Assembly: GCF_052056485.1 (NCBI RefSeq)
Contig: NZ_CP183948.1
Coordinates: 5,208,001 to 5,272,000, forward strand
Length of the DNA: 64,000 nt
Reading direction: 5' to 3'
DNA from: Paenibacillus_AQ nitricinens
GTDB taxonomy: Bacteria > Bacillota > Bacilli > Paenibacillales > Paenibacillaceae
Part shown: in pieces, positions 7,494-16,201 of the stretch
How positions within the stretch are numbered: position 1 is the stretch's first letter
How the letters are laid out: the number at the start of each line of letters is the position of its first letter
Program-made: the position numbers and the translations under genes
Notes under the pieces: model-generated
Database searches by the model: none
The model's input: only the letters and a program-made list of their open reading frames with translations
Told to the model about the DNA's origin: nothing

Positions 7494-8495
7494 TTATTTA
7501 TTATTGTTAGGACGGTTATTGTCGTCCTGATCATTCATTTTGCCGAGGGAGCCTCGCATTTGTGTATCCGCCTCGATATTTTTGATGTTCATGTAGTCCA
7601 TCACACCGATTTGACCATTTCTGAGCGCCTCTGCCATCGCCATAGGCACCTGAGATTCAGCTTCCACAACAAGCGCCTTCATTTCAACAACGCGTGCCTT
7701 CATCTCTTGCTCATGAGCGACAGCCATTGCTCTGCGTTCTTCAGCCTTAGCTTGTGCAATACGTTTATCCGCTTCTGCTTGTTCGGTTTGAAGATAAGCA
7801 CCGATGTTCTTACCTACATCGATATCCGCAATATCAATGGAGAGGATCTCAAAAGCCGTACCGGAATCCAAACCTTTGGCCAAAACTGTACGTGAGATCG
7901 AATCTGGATTCTCCAAAACATCTTTATGCGAATCACTCGAACCTACCGTAGTTACAATACCCTCACCGACCCGGGCAATAATCGTTTCTTCACCAGCACC
8001 ACCAACGAGACGGTCAATATTAGCACGAACAGTAACCCTTGCTTTTACTTTAACCTCAATACCATTCTTAGCTACAGCCGCTACAATAGGTGTTTCGATC
8101 ACACGTGGATTTACACTCATCTGAACGGCCAGAAGTACGTCACGTCCTGCGAGGTCAATTGCTGCTGCGCGAGTGAATTCCAAAGGAATGTCTGCACGCT
8201 GAGCGGCAATCAGGGCATTAACCACCCGGTCTACATTACCACCAGCGAGATAGTGACTCTCCAGTTGATTAATGTTAAGTCCAAGACCAGCTTTTGTCGC
8301 TTTAATCATAGGATTAACAATCCGACTTGGTGTTACACGACGCAGTCTCATCGCTACTAACGTAATAATACTAATTCTAACCCCTGACGCCAATGCAGAA
8401 ATCCAGAGCATGACCGGGAAGAAGCTTAAAAAGACACTCAACAAAATGACTACGACTACCGCAATCAACAAAAAAGTAATTAAAGATGCTTCCAT
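7494..8495 (-). CDS. floA: Flotillin-like protein FloA
   Basis: A 333-residue membrane scaffold of the FloA/YqfA (UPF0365) family. A hydrophobic N-terminal hairpin (about residues 5-47) is followed by a SPFH-type domain and a helical region rich in Ala/Glu (QTEQAEADKRIAQAKAEER) that mediates oligomerisation. The C-terminal segment with MDYMNIKNIEADTQMRGSLG is characteristic. FloA forms functional membrane microdomains that influence secretion, signalling and envelope stress tolerance. It is encoded directly after an NfeD-family protein, the usual partner of flotillins. The ATG has a GGAGG ribosome binding site. Confidence 0.97.
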   Translation of the reverse strand: MEASLITFLLIAVVVVILLSVFLSFFPVMLWISALASGVRISIITLVAMRLRRVTPSRIVNPMIKATKAGLGLNINQLESHYLAGGNVDRVVNALIAAQRADIPLEFTRAAAIDLAGRDVLLAVQMSVNPRVIETPIVAAVAKNGIEVKVKARVTVRANIDRLVGGAGEETIIARVGEGIVTTVGSSDSHKDVLENPDSISRTVLAKGLDSGTAFEILSIDIADIDVGKNIGAYLQTEQAEADKRIAQAKAEERRAMAVAHEQEMKARVVEMKALVVEAESQVPMAMAEALRNGQIGVMDYMNIKNIEADTQMRGSLGKMNDQDDNNRPNNNK

Positions 8496-8558
8496 AACTT
8501 TACAACCTCCAGTAAATTATTGTGGAGCTACTATTCGCCATACCTTTTATCTTTTACC

Positions 8559-9944
8559 TTATTCCTTAATTTCCTTCACCACAATCCGTCCGCCCTCAAC
8601 TTTTACAACAGAGACCGGTGCATTAACGCTAATAAAGCTGCCTTCAGTAACGACATCTACCCGCTCGCCGCCAATCATAGCCGTTCCGGATGGACGAAGT
8701 GGTGTAATACTGTTTCCTATAGCTCCAACTAAGCTTAACTTCTCTTCAACAGGTACAAATCCCTGATCTTTGGAGAGCGTATCCTTCAAAATAAACCTAT
8801 TCCAAATTCCACGTTCTTTAAATGCGACAGCCACAATCACAATGACTACTGTTGCAGCCGCGAATGCGATACCGAGACTAAACAATGCATGTGTGAAGCT
8901 GTATGCTGCGCGTACGACACCTGCCACAAGGCTGACGGAACCTAGTATTCCCAATATCCCAAAGCTCGGCACGAACAGCTCCAGCACAAGCATGACAAGT
9001 CCGATGATGAACAAAAGCCAAGTCTCTGATCCGGCAAACCCTGCTACAGAATTTCCGAAAAAATATAAAACAAAGGCTAATGTCCCAATAATCCCAGGTG
9101 CACCGAAGCCCGGAACGATCAACTCAATCACAATGCCTGTAATCCCGATGAATAGCAGAATCGTCATAATAATCGGATTTGTCAGAAATTGCGACATTTT
9201 CTCGGCACCCGTATGCTCCACACGAAAAATATCATCTGTAGTATAACCTAACCAAGTAATTGCCTCTTCTGGAGTGGTTGTAATTTGATCAGCATAACCA
9301 GCTTTTAAAGCTTCGTCACTAGACAAGGCAATAATTTCGCCCTGCGCTTTAGATACGCCTAGATCTGGCTTATCCACAACCAAATTACTATCGACCATTC
9401 CCGCAGCAATATCAGGATCACGCTCATTTAAAGCAGCGGCTCCAATCATTTTTGATTTCCAGTAGGACACCATCTTCGCGTCTTCTACTTTCTGGCCGCC
9501 ACTATCTACTAGAGATGCAGAACCGATCATGCTGCCCGGCTTCATGATGATTGCACCTGCGTTAAGTGCTATGTAACTGCCTGCGGAAGCGGCATCACCT
9601 TTAATAAAAGCTGCGGTAGGTATGTCACTATCTCTTACCATCGTCCCAATCTGTTCTGCTGAACTCACCAGTCCCCCCGGTGTATCCACCTCCAGTACAA
9701 TTAGAACCGCTCCATAATTAGCAGCTTCTGCGAACCCTCTTTCCAAAAAGCTTTGCAGACCTCTTTCAATTTTTTGATCAACCGGAATAATAAACACCGG
9801 GCCTTTCTTCATCTCACCATTCGCAGCCTTTGGTGCTTTTGGCACGGTTACATCAGCGCTTACATTCGGGATAAACGGCGTTAAGAGCAGTAGCAGTAAA
9901 ACAACCGGAATGCTGGCTAACATAATTTTCCGTAATCTTTTCAA
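8559..9944 (-). CDS. NfeD family membrane-bound ClpP-class serine protease (YqeZ-type)
   Basis: A 461-residue long-form NfeD protein. It has a signal/anchor helix (about residues 7-30), an extracytoplasmic ClpP/SppA-like protease domain with DTPGG (about residue 88) and the nucleophile region GDAASAGSYIAL (about 117-128), several transmembrane helices between about residues 250 and 380, and a C-terminal OB-fold NfeD domain from about 390. Long NfeD proteins pair with flotillins, and floA lies 63 bases downstream. The start is TTG at 9942-9944 with GGGAGG eight bases upstream. A consensus sigma-W-like promoter precedes it, matching the known sigma-W control of yqeZ-yqfAB in B. subtilis. Confidence 0.93.
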   Translation of the reverse strand: MKRLRKIMLASIPVVLLLLLLTPFIPNVSADVTVPKAPKAANGEMKKGPVFIIPVDQKIERGLQSFLERGFAEAANYGAVLIVLEVDTPGGLVSSAEQIGTMVRDSDIPTAAFIKGDAASAGSYIALNAGAIIMKPGSMIGSASLVDSGGQKVEDAKMVSYWKSKMIGAAALNERDPDIAAGMVDSNLVVDKPDLGVSKAQGEIIALSSDEALKAGYADQITTTPEEAITWLGYTTDDIFRVEHTGAEKMSQFLTNPIIMTILLFIGITGIVIELIVPGFGAPGIIGTLAFVLYFFGNSVAGFAGSETWLLFIIGLVMLVLELFVPSFGILGILGSVSLVAGVVRAAYSFTHALFSLGIAFAAATVVIVIVAVAFKERGIWNRFILKDTLSKDQGFVPVEEKLSLVGAIGNSITPLRPSGTAMIGGERVDVVTEGSFISVNAPVSVVKVEGGRIVVKEIKE

Positions 9945-9992
9945 TGTTTTTACCTCCCTTCTTCAATTTGACCCGGGACACATACACTTTAT

Positions 9993-10018
9993 TACGTTGT
10001 AAGCGTAATTACGTTTCA
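9993..10018 (-). promoter_or_regulatory. Sigma-W-type ECF promoter of the nfeD-floA operon
   Basis: On the minus strand TGAAAC (10013-10018), exactly 16 bases, then CGTA (9993-9996) match the sigma-W consensus TGAAAC-N16-CGTA perfectly. It lies 48 bases before the nfeD start and directly downstream of the yqeY terminator. B. subtilis yqeZ-yqfAB is a known sigma-W operon, so sequence and homologue agree. Confidence 0.85.
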
Positions 10019-10020
10019 AA

Positions 10021-10053
10021 ACAAAGAAAAGCACCCCTTTTGCAAGGGGTGCT
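10021..10053 (-). terminator. Terminator of rpsU-yqeY
   Basis: On the minus strand AGCACCCC/GGGGTGCT is a perfect 8-bp stem with an 8-base loop, followed by TTTTCTTTG. It starts ten bases past the yqeY stop codon. Confidence 0.92.
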
Positions 10054-10062
10054 GGCGCTATA

Positions 10063-10506
10063 TTATTGCAGAAATTGCTGAACCGCTTGGTTCACGAGTT
10101 TACCATCGGCGCGACCTTTGACCTTAGGCATCAGTGCGCTCATGACCTTACCCATTTCACTTTTCGAAGAAGCACCGGTTTCCTGGATGGTCTGCTGTAC
10201 AATTGCTTTAATTTCTTCTTCGGAAAGTTGCTCGGGAAGATACTTAATAATAATCTCGATTTCTGCCTTCGTACTCGCGGCAAGCTCATCGCGACCCGCT
10301 GATTCAAATTCTTGGAGGGCATCTTTGCGCTGTTTGATTTCACGACTAAGGATATCAAGCACTTCGTTGTCGTCCAATGTTCTCTTCAAATCTATTTCAA
10401 GATACTTTATTGTAGAACGAACCATTCGAATCGTGGAGAGCGTGAACTTGTCCTTACTCTTCATCGCTTGCTTCATATCTTCGTTCAATCTCTCGCTAAG
10501 ATTCAT
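10063..10506 (-). CDS. yqeY: GatB/YqeY domain protein
   Basis: This 147-residue helical protein corresponds to the YqeY family, which is related to the C-terminal tRNA-binding domain of the amidotransferase subunit GatB. Recognisable segments are MNLSERLNEDMKQAMKSKDK at the start, EIEIIIKYLPEQLSEEEI in the middle and GKVMSALMPKVKGRADGKLV near the end. It may bind tRNA, but its role is not established. It lies 15 bases after rpsU and shares its strong promoter. The ATG has a GGAGG site. Confidence 0.95.
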   Translation of the reverse strand: MNLSERLNEDMKQAMKSKDKFTLSTIRMVRSTIKYLEIDLKRTLDDNEVLDILSREIKQRKDALQEFESAGRDELAASTKAEIEIIIKYLPEQLSEEEIKAIVQQTIQETGASSKSEMGKVMSALMPKVKGRADGKLVNQAVQQFLQ

Positions 10507-10521
10507 GCGTGGGTAATCCTC

Positions 10522-10695
10522 CTAAAACTTTCTCTTACGAGCAGCCTCAGACTTCAGCTTTTTCTTAACGCTTGGCTTTTCGTAATGTTTGCGTTTCTTC
10601 ACCTCAGCCAAGACACCATCTTTTGCGATGGAACGTTTAAAGCGACGAAGTGCAGCATCAATTGTCTCGTTTTTGCGAACTTTCGTTTCAGACAC
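10522..10695 (-). CDS. rpsU: 30S ribosomal protein S21
   Basis: A 57-residue highly basic protein with the S21 signature (TKVRKNETIDAALRRFKR and a Lys/Arg-rich end). S21 binds the 30S platform near the anti-Shine-Dalgarno region and takes part in initiation. The start is GTG at 10693-10695, seven bases after a GGGAGG ribosome binding site. The frame continues upstream to an ATG, but that would add residues absent from the family. It is followed by yqeY, as in Bacillus. Confidence 0.97.
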   Translation of the reverse strand: MSETKVRKNETIDAALRRFKRSIAKDGVLAEVKKRKHYEKPSVKKKLKSEAARKRKF

Positions 10696-10752
10696 AGTTT
10701 CCCCTCCCTCCGACCATACCGTCCAAGAGCATAACACGGTTTATCAAATTCC

Positions 10753-10782
10753 ATTATAGGTCAAACGGAAATAGGGTGTCAA
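10753..10782 (-). promoter_or_regulatory. Consensus sigma-A promoter of rpsU-yqeY
   Basis: On the minus strand a perfect TTGACA (10777-10782), an 18-base spacer and a perfect TATAAT (10753-10758) lie about 58 bases before the rpsU start. Both boxes match consensus exactly, as expected for a ribosomal protein gene. Confidence 0.88.
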
Positions 10783-10834
10783 CCTTCGTGTTATTCTTTT
10801 TTTCTGGCAAGTTCTTCAACATTTAATGATTGTA

Positions 10835-11194
10835 CTATGCGTGAGAAGCTGAGTTTCCTGTGAGAGCTCCCAGCTTGGCCCCACCAAGCAAGTGATAATG
10901 AAGATGAGGCACAGCTTGTCCACTATCAGGACCACAATTATTGATCAAACGATAACCAGACTCGGCAATCCCAAGGTCGATAGCGATCTGTTGCGCTACA
11001 CTGTGAATTTCCGCAATTAACGGAAGATCCTCAGGTGTGACATCATTCATGGAAGCAATGAACTTCTTTGGAATGATCAACACATGTACCGGTGCAGCCG
11101 GCTCGATGTCGTAGAATGCAAGAATACGTTCGTTCTCAAATACTTTTTTGGAAGGAATAGTACCCTCAATAATTTTGCTAAACACGGTCTCCAT
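10835..11194 (-). CDS. HIT family nucleotide-binding protein
   Basis: A 119-residue histidine triad protein of the Hint/PKCI branch. The catalytic motif HLHYHLLGG occurs near the C-terminus, with VFSKIIEGTIPSKKV at the start and VHVLIIPKKF in the middle. Hint proteins hydrolyse AMP-lysine and other purine phosphoramidates; the physiological substrate in Firmicutes is unclear. I start the gene at the ATG at 11194, which has AGGAGG ten bases upstream; the 12 extra in-frame residues upstream overlap that site. An inverted repeat (11214-11222/11259-11267) lies in the leader. Confidence 0.94.
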   Translation of the reverse strand: METVFSKIIEGTIPSKKVFENERILAFYDIEPAAPVHVLIIPKKFIASMNDVTPEDLPLIAEIHSVAQQIAIDLGIAESGYRLINNCGPDSGQAVPHLHYHLLGGAKLGALTGNSASHA

Positions 11195-11560
11195 AGAGTG
11201 CTTGCCTCCTAAAAATTGGTGAAATTTCACTTCATCATAAGATAATCATACAGGATAATCACCAATTACGAAAGACGCTAGAAGATTCAACATCCGCACG
11301 CTAGAGCTGTATCTATTACAGAATGAAATCCATTAACCATTGAAGTGGAGCTATATATACACCCGTAGGGTTAAAAATGGCAAAAAAAAGAGAAACACCC
11401 TTCACAGCTTATAAAGCTGATTCGGCGGCGGACGTATGAAAAGGATTAAATTCCCGGTCATACGTCCGCCGAGGTGTTTCTAAAGTAATGTCGGCTTAGC
11501 TGTATTATAACAGTGCGTTGATGCTGTATCTGTGATATCGATCACACGGTTTAAAACACT
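11195..11560. other. Intergenic region between hit and sbcC
   Basis: This 366-base stretch holds no gene. It contains the hit leader with an inverted repeat AATTGGTGA/TCACCAATT (11214-11222/11259-11267), the palindrome GTGAAATTTCAC inside it, and the large branched terminator of the recombination operon at 11382-11480. The rest (11270-11380, 11481-11560) shows nothing recognisable. Confidence 0.6.
11382..11480 (-). terminator. Branched (three-way-junction) terminator of addBA-sbcDC
   Basis: An outer stem GAAACACC/GGTGTTTC (11392-11399/11473-11480) encloses two further hairpins: CAGCTT/AAGCTG (11405-11410/11414-11419) and a perfect 14-bp stem (11426-11439/11458-11471). On the minus strand the outer stem is followed by TCTTTTTTT. 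It lies about 80 bases beyond the sbcC stop and ends the four-gene operon. The nested layout is unusual for an intrinsic terminator. Confidence 0.85.
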
Positions 11561-14500
11561 TCACATTTTTTCCAAAAGGATACGAGATCCCCCTCCACCT
11601 TGTTCAGCAGGAACTACCACCAGCTTGCGTGGCAACCTTGCACGAAGCTCTGGAACATGGCTGATAATACCGACAGACAGCTGGTCATTATGCAACCTTT
11701 CAAGTGAAGTAATCACTGTATCCAGCAGCTCTGGGTCGAGAGTACCAAAGCCTTCATCCAGGAAGAAAAATTGCAACGGATATTGCCCACGCAGCTGGAT
11801 CTGAGCTGAAAGAGCAAGTGCCAGCGAAAGGGATGTTAGGAAGGTCTCTCCACCAGACAGGGTTGAGACAGGTCTTCTCACCCCGCCGTTCCCGTCATCA
11901 CGGATCACAAAGCCGCCACCCGAATCAACCTCCAATGCATAACGCTGCTTACTCAGGAATCGAAGCCGCTGAGAAGCGGACTGACACACCTGCATCAATT
12001 GTTCCTCAGCAATGTACTCAACAAAGGCGTTCCCGCGTAAGACCGTCTGTAGTTTGGAGAGTTGATCTTGCATAGAAGCGTGCTCAATCCGCTCTGCTTC
12101 AAGCTCCATCCAGCGGATATGCCGATGCCGCAGGTCCTCCAGATCACGCTCTGCACGTGCTCTTGCCTGAAGAGATATTTCATCCTCCGCCTTGCTTTCT
12201 CTTAAGGTCCTTTGACTTTCTTGCCATTCTTCTTCACTTAAGCTGGCCCCGTCAAGCTTCTCTTCAATGTTACGCAGTTGCAACGAGACCTCAGTTTCTT
12301 CGGCACGATGAGCACGTACGCGGGAAGATGCCATTTCCCGTTCTTCAGAAGTGAGCGCTGCTCCTTCAACCTCAGCGGCTGAACTAAACATTGAAGAAGC
12401 CAAGCTTTGTTCCCAATGACTGGAAGCTGCTACGTAATGTTCACGCGCAGATTCTGCAGCCTGGCGTGTAATTGCTGCTTCCTTAACCTCATGCTGAGCC
12501 TTCTCCGCCGCCGCGAGATGTAACTGCTTGCTTGTCTCCAGAGCAGTTAACAATTCCTGCAGACGTCCTTCACATTCCGCTAGAAGAGGAGCAGCAGCAC
12601 GGCCATTCGTCCACTCCAGTAAACGCTGATCTTTTTCACGCTGCAATTCTTCCTTGCCTTCGATCTGTGTGATCGATTGAGCCAGCTCTTTATCCAGCCC
12701 CGTTATGGTCTCTTGAAGGTTCTGCACTGAAGCATTTTTCTCCTCCAGAAACTTGACGCTGATATCAAGACGAGATCTAATTTCTTCAGCTTGTGCATCC
12801 TTCGCTAACAGATCACGATAAGCTTGTTCCACTTCTCCAGGTGCCAGATCCGGGAACTGCTGTGTCCAGTTCTGCCGCATAGCCGTTAGCTGGGCGCTTA
12901 GTTCCTCAGCTTTGGCAGCGATTCCTTCTACCCAGCTCCGTTCACCTGTGACACCTGCCGCTTCTTTGAGGCACAACTGCTGGACCTCCTGCATCGATTG
13001 CTGCCACTGTACCGCAATTCGGCGTAGCTCGCCTGACTGTCCTTTTAATGCCAAAAGTGCAGCTTCAAGTTCTGCCAAGGCTTTTTCATCTGGAACGGAC
13101 ACATCGGTTGAGGAAACCTCAGTAGTGCTGACTTCTGAACCAGCAGCTGCAGGGTGATTTGCCGCTTCGATGACTTCATTTCCAAATACCTGCTCCAGCC
13201 ATATTTGATCCTGTTCACGAAGACCGCGGAACAAATGACGAGCTTCCAAAGCCCGTCTGGACAATGTGCGAACTTGCTGAAGCTTCATTTCCAGTTCCTG
13301 TTGCTCTAAGCTATCCTGCAATAATGCAGGTGCAGGATGATGCTCGCTGCCGCATACCGGGCAGGGATGTCCTTCTTCCAGCTCCTTAGCTAGCGCTAAA
13401 GACAGTCTGTGAAGCTCTTGATCCTTCATAGCTGCTTCCAAAGCACTGACATGTTGCTCCAGGTGCTCCGCTGCGGCACGCGCAGCTTCTTCTGTCGCCA
13501 GCAGCTTCTCTTGATGTACCGCCGCCTCGCGGATCAGTTGCCCGCGAGCAGCTTCCTGCAGTTCGCGACGGCCCTCGGCCTCCGCGAGTCGCGCCTGCGC
13601 AGCCGCGAGAGCAGCGGCACGCTCGCGGCGCTCCTTCTCCGCCTTATCCCACTGGGATTCGGCGGAGTGCAGCCCTTGCAGTCTCTGCATCGCTTCTTGC
13701 AGAGACTGCCGCTCCTGGGAGCGGACACCGAGCGGCTGCAAGCTCTGCTGCAGCTCTTGCTGGCGCTTTTGGCCCTTGGCCAAAAGCTCACGCTCCCGGG
13801 CCATGCCCTCCCGCAGCTCCGCCAGCTTGCGGGAGGCCTCTTCGCGGCGCTCGCGCAGAGCCGCGAGTTCGCGCCGTAGCGCGCTGAGCTCGGACTCGAG
13901 CTCCAGCGCGCGGCGGTAGGTGCCGGCCCCCTCCCGGAGGGCCGGCTCTTCCGCTGCAAGCGCGGCCTGCGCAGCAGCCGCGGCGGCAGCCGCATGCGCA
14001 GCCTCCTGCTCGGCGGCGGCGGCCAGCACCTCTTGGCCCTCCGCGCGGGCCAATCGGCTCTTAAAGGCTTCTTCCGCGCTTCGCCATGCTTTCAGCGCAG
14101 GAAGCCTAGCCTCGGCCTCGTCAGCTTGGCCGAGCTTCCGTTCAAGGAGGAGAATCTCCTCCTCCTTGGCGAGCAGTCCCTGCCGCTGTAGCTCGCGGCG
14201 GGTCCGTTCCTCTTGGAGCTCGCGTATACGCGCGAAACGCTCCGAGACCTGCAGCGCCGCCTCCAGCTTCTGGCGGCATTCCGCAGCATAAAGGGTGGCC
14301 TGCTCGAGGCGCTCCGCCGCTGCCTCTACATCCCCTTTGCCTGCGCTGCCAAGACCCTGCTGCTCAGCAATCAGCGCGCGGAGCGCAGCCTCATTCTCCT
14401 TCACCCGGCGGCTAAGCTTGATTGCCAGCTGATCGCCATACTGTTCCAGATGGAACAGGCGCTGCAGCATTTGCCGACGATCTACGCCACGAAGTGATAA

Positions 14501-14977
14501 GAATTCGGCAAATTTCCCTTGCGGCAATACAACTGCTCTCGTGAAGTCATCCATTTTTAGACCGATATGCTCCTCCACACAGCGCGTAACATCTGCGAGC
14601 TTATCCGCCATAACGTTATCTCCGTCAGCTGTAATTTCGATGAAACGGCTAATCGTGTTGCTGACGGTTTGCTCTCCCGTACGTTTGAATTTACGTTCAA
14701 CCCGATAACGACGTGCCCCCGCGGAAGAAGTGAGCTCAAAGGTAAACGCTACGCTGAGTGAATCTTCAGAGTGGTTCATAATCCCCTGTGTTCCATTAAC
14801 GGCACGTTCCACTTTCCCGTACATCGCCAAAGTAATAGCATCCAGCAAGCTAGACTTGCCGCTGCCCGTAGGTCCAAAAATCCCAAACAGACCCGTCTCA
14901 CACAGACTTTCAAAATCTATTTCTTGCATTTCTCTATAACTCTGTAATCCTGCAACTTTTAATAGAATAGGTTTCAC
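11561..14977 (-). CDS. sbcC: SbcC exonuclease ATPase subunit (Rad50-like SMC protein)
   Basis: A 1138-residue SMC-type ATPase that with SbcD forms the nuclease that cleaves DNA hairpins and processes protein-blocked ends. Walker A GPTGSGKSS is at about residue 35, the zinc hook CPVCGSEHHP at about 535-545 in the middle of two long coiled coils, the ABC signature LSGGETF at about 1042, and Walker B FFLDEGFGTLD at about 1070. The start is GTG at 14975-14977, one base after the sbcD stop, with GGAGAGGAG upstream. The coiled coil encoded at about 13540-14420 is much more GC-rich than its neighbours and includes a near-uniform alanine run (about residues 320-345). It is the last gene of the operon. 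Confidence 0.96.
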   Translation of the reverse strand: MKPILLKVAGLQSYREMQEIDFESLCETGLFGIFGPTGSGKSSLLDAITLAMYGKVERAVNGTQGIMNHSEDSLSVAFTFELTSSAGARRYRVERKFKRTGEQTVSNTISRFIEITADGDNVMADKLADVTRCVEEHIGLKMDDFTRAVVLPQGKFAEFLSLRGVDRRQMLQRLFHLEQYGDQLAIKLSRRVKENEAALRALIAEQQGLGSAGKGDVEAAAERLEQATLYAAECRQKLEAALQVSERFARIRELQEERTRRELQRQGLLAKEEEILLLERKLGQADEAEARLPALKAWRSAEEAFKSRLARAEGQEVLAAAAEQEAAHAAAAAAAAQAALAAEEPALREGAGTYRRALELESELSALRRELAALRERREEASRKLAELREGMARERELLAKGQKRQQELQQSLQPLGVRSQERQSLQEAMQRLQGLHSAESQWDKAEKERRERAAALAAAQARLAEAEGRRELQEAARGQLIREAAVHQEKLLATEEAARAAAEHLEQHVSALEAAMKDQELHRLSLALAKELEEGHPCPVCGSEHHPAPALLQDSLEQQELEMKLQQVRTLSRRALEARHLFRGLREQDQIWLEQVFGNEVIEAANHPAAAGSEVSTTEVSSTDVSVPDEKALAELEAALLALKGQSGELRRIAVQWQQSMQEVQQLCLKEAAGVTGERSWVEGIAAKAEELSAQLTAMRQNWTQQFPDLAPGEVEQAYRDLLAKDAQAEEIRSRLDISVKFLEEKNASVQNLQETITGLDKELAQSITQIEGKEELQREKDQRLLEWTNGRAAAPLLAECEGRLQELLTALETSKQLHLAAAEKAQHEVKEAAITRQAAESAREHYVAASSHWEQSLASSMFSSAAEVEGAALTSEEREMASSRVRAHRAEETEVSLQLRNIEEKLDGASLSEEEWQESQRTLRESKAEDEISLQARARAERDLEDLRHRHIRWMELEAERIEHASMQDQLSKLQTVLRGNAFVEYIAEEQLMQVCQSASQRLRFLSKQRYALEVDSGGGFVIRDDGNGGVRRPVSTLSGGETFLTSLSLALALSAQIQLRGQYPLQFFFLDEGFGTLDPELLDTVITSLERLHNDQLSVGIISHVPELRARLPRKLVVVPAEQGGGGSRILLEKM

Positions 14978-14978
14978 C

Positions 14979-16160
14979 TTAGTTCTCCTCTCCTTCCTCT
15001 GGCTGACGCCGTTCTTCTTCAGTTAGCTGTAAGAACAGCTCTATCAAACTATCTTCCGGTTCCGCTCCACCTGTCTGACGCTGATAGAATTTACGGAATA
15101 ATTCTTGCACCGGCATACGTGAACGGGAAGTCTGTTCAAGCTCCATCTCCATTTGCGGGTAAATGGGACGAATATGAATAATTCCCTCGCGCGACTTGCG
15201 CAGGCGCTGTATATCATTCATCGACATGGCTTCACTAAGCCGAATCTCCAAATCTATAAAAGCAGAAGCATCTCTGCCTTCATCCAGCCATTTATATACC
15301 TCCTGCAATCCACCTGTGGAGCTCCATCTTACAAGCGGACGCCCACAGCGTAGGTAAATTTCTTCGAAGATTGGCTCACCGCCCGGCGCAACATCAATCA
15401 GCGTCACCGATTTGGCCTGTCCAGCTTCAGAAAAACTGTATGCCAACGGGGATCCACTGTAACGGATCATTCCTTCCCCTTTGACACGCTGAGCGCGATG
15501 AAGATGTCCTAGTGCAGTATATTGCGCTCCACAAGTCAAAGCAGAAGGATCAACGGTATATGCTCCTCCTACCTGAATCGGACGTTCCGAATCACTTTCC
15601 ACACCACCAAGCACATAAATATGGCTCATCGCTAAATTTACGGTCTGCGGCGTAAATTCCCGTCCCAACAGCTGCATGAGCTTGCCTACCCGTGCGCTAT
15701 AAGCCAGTCGAAGCTCCTCTTCTCCGCTATCTCCTGCAAGTAGTTCACCGAGACGCGCTTCGGAGGGATAAGGAAGAGCTGCGATTTTGGCGATCTCACC
15801 CGTTCGTGCAGCATGAACAGTCACTGGCTCTGAGGTAGGAAGCCCCACTAATGTAATCCCCTGCCTTAATACAAGCGGTGAAACTGAAGATACGCGCTCC
15901 GGTTGATCATGGTTTCCGGCGATCACAACAAGGGGCCTGCCCCCTGCAGTCAGCCTTGCGGCAGCCTCATAGAATAGTTGTTCTGAAGCCGCTGGTGGAT
16001 TAACGGAATCGTACACATCTCCCGCCATCATTATCAAATCCACCTTATGAAAATCGGCGATTTCCACCAATTCATCTATGAACTGCTCCTGCTCCTTCTG
16101 CCGGCTTCTTCCTTCCAGCGTTCGGCCGAGGTGCCAATCTCCCGTATGCAATATCCGCAT
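14979..16160 (-). CDS. sbcD: SbcD exonuclease subunit (Mre11-like)
   Basis: A 393-residue metallophosphoesterase. All Mre11 nuclease motifs are visible: HTGDWHLGR (residues 5-13), MMAGDVYDS (about 44-52), VIAGNHDQPERV (about 80-91), MSHIYVLGG and GHLHRAQ. It supplies the dimanganese nuclease site of the SbcCD complex. It begins 41 bases after addA and is followed within two bases by sbcC, so end resection (AddAB) and hairpin cleavage (SbcCD) are expressed together. Confidence 0.96.
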   Translation of the reverse strand: MRILHTGDWHLGRTLEGRSRQKEQEQFIDELVEIADFHKVDLIMMAGDVYDSVNPPAASEQLFYEAAARLTAGGRPLVVIAGNHDQPERVSSVSPLVLRQGITLVGLPTSEPVTVHAARTGEIAKIAALPYPSEARLGELLAGDSGEEELRLAYSARVGKLMQLLGREFTPQTVNLAMSHIYVLGGVESDSERPIQVGGAYTVDPSALTCGAQYTALGHLHRAQRVKGEGMIRYSGSPLAYSFSEAGQAKSVTLIDVAPGGEPIFEEIYLRCGRPLVRWSSTGGLQEVYKWLDEGRDASAFIDLEIRLSEAMSMNDIQRLRKSREGIIHIRPIYPQMEMELEQTSRSRMPVQELFRKFYQRQTGGAEPEDSLIELFLQLTEEERRQPEEGEEN

Positions 16161-16201
16161 CTTCGTCCTCTTTCCCCGCTCCTATGCGGTAATGAATAGA
16201 T

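Noticed and set aside
10522..10737. Longer rpsU reading frame starting at an upstream ATG
   Set aside because: It would add 14 residues that include the ribosome binding site; the GTG at 10695 gives the conserved S21 length.
13540..14420. GC-rich sbcC segment as horizontally acquired DNA
   Set aside because: The reading frame is continuous with intact heads and zinc hook; coil composition explains it without transfer.
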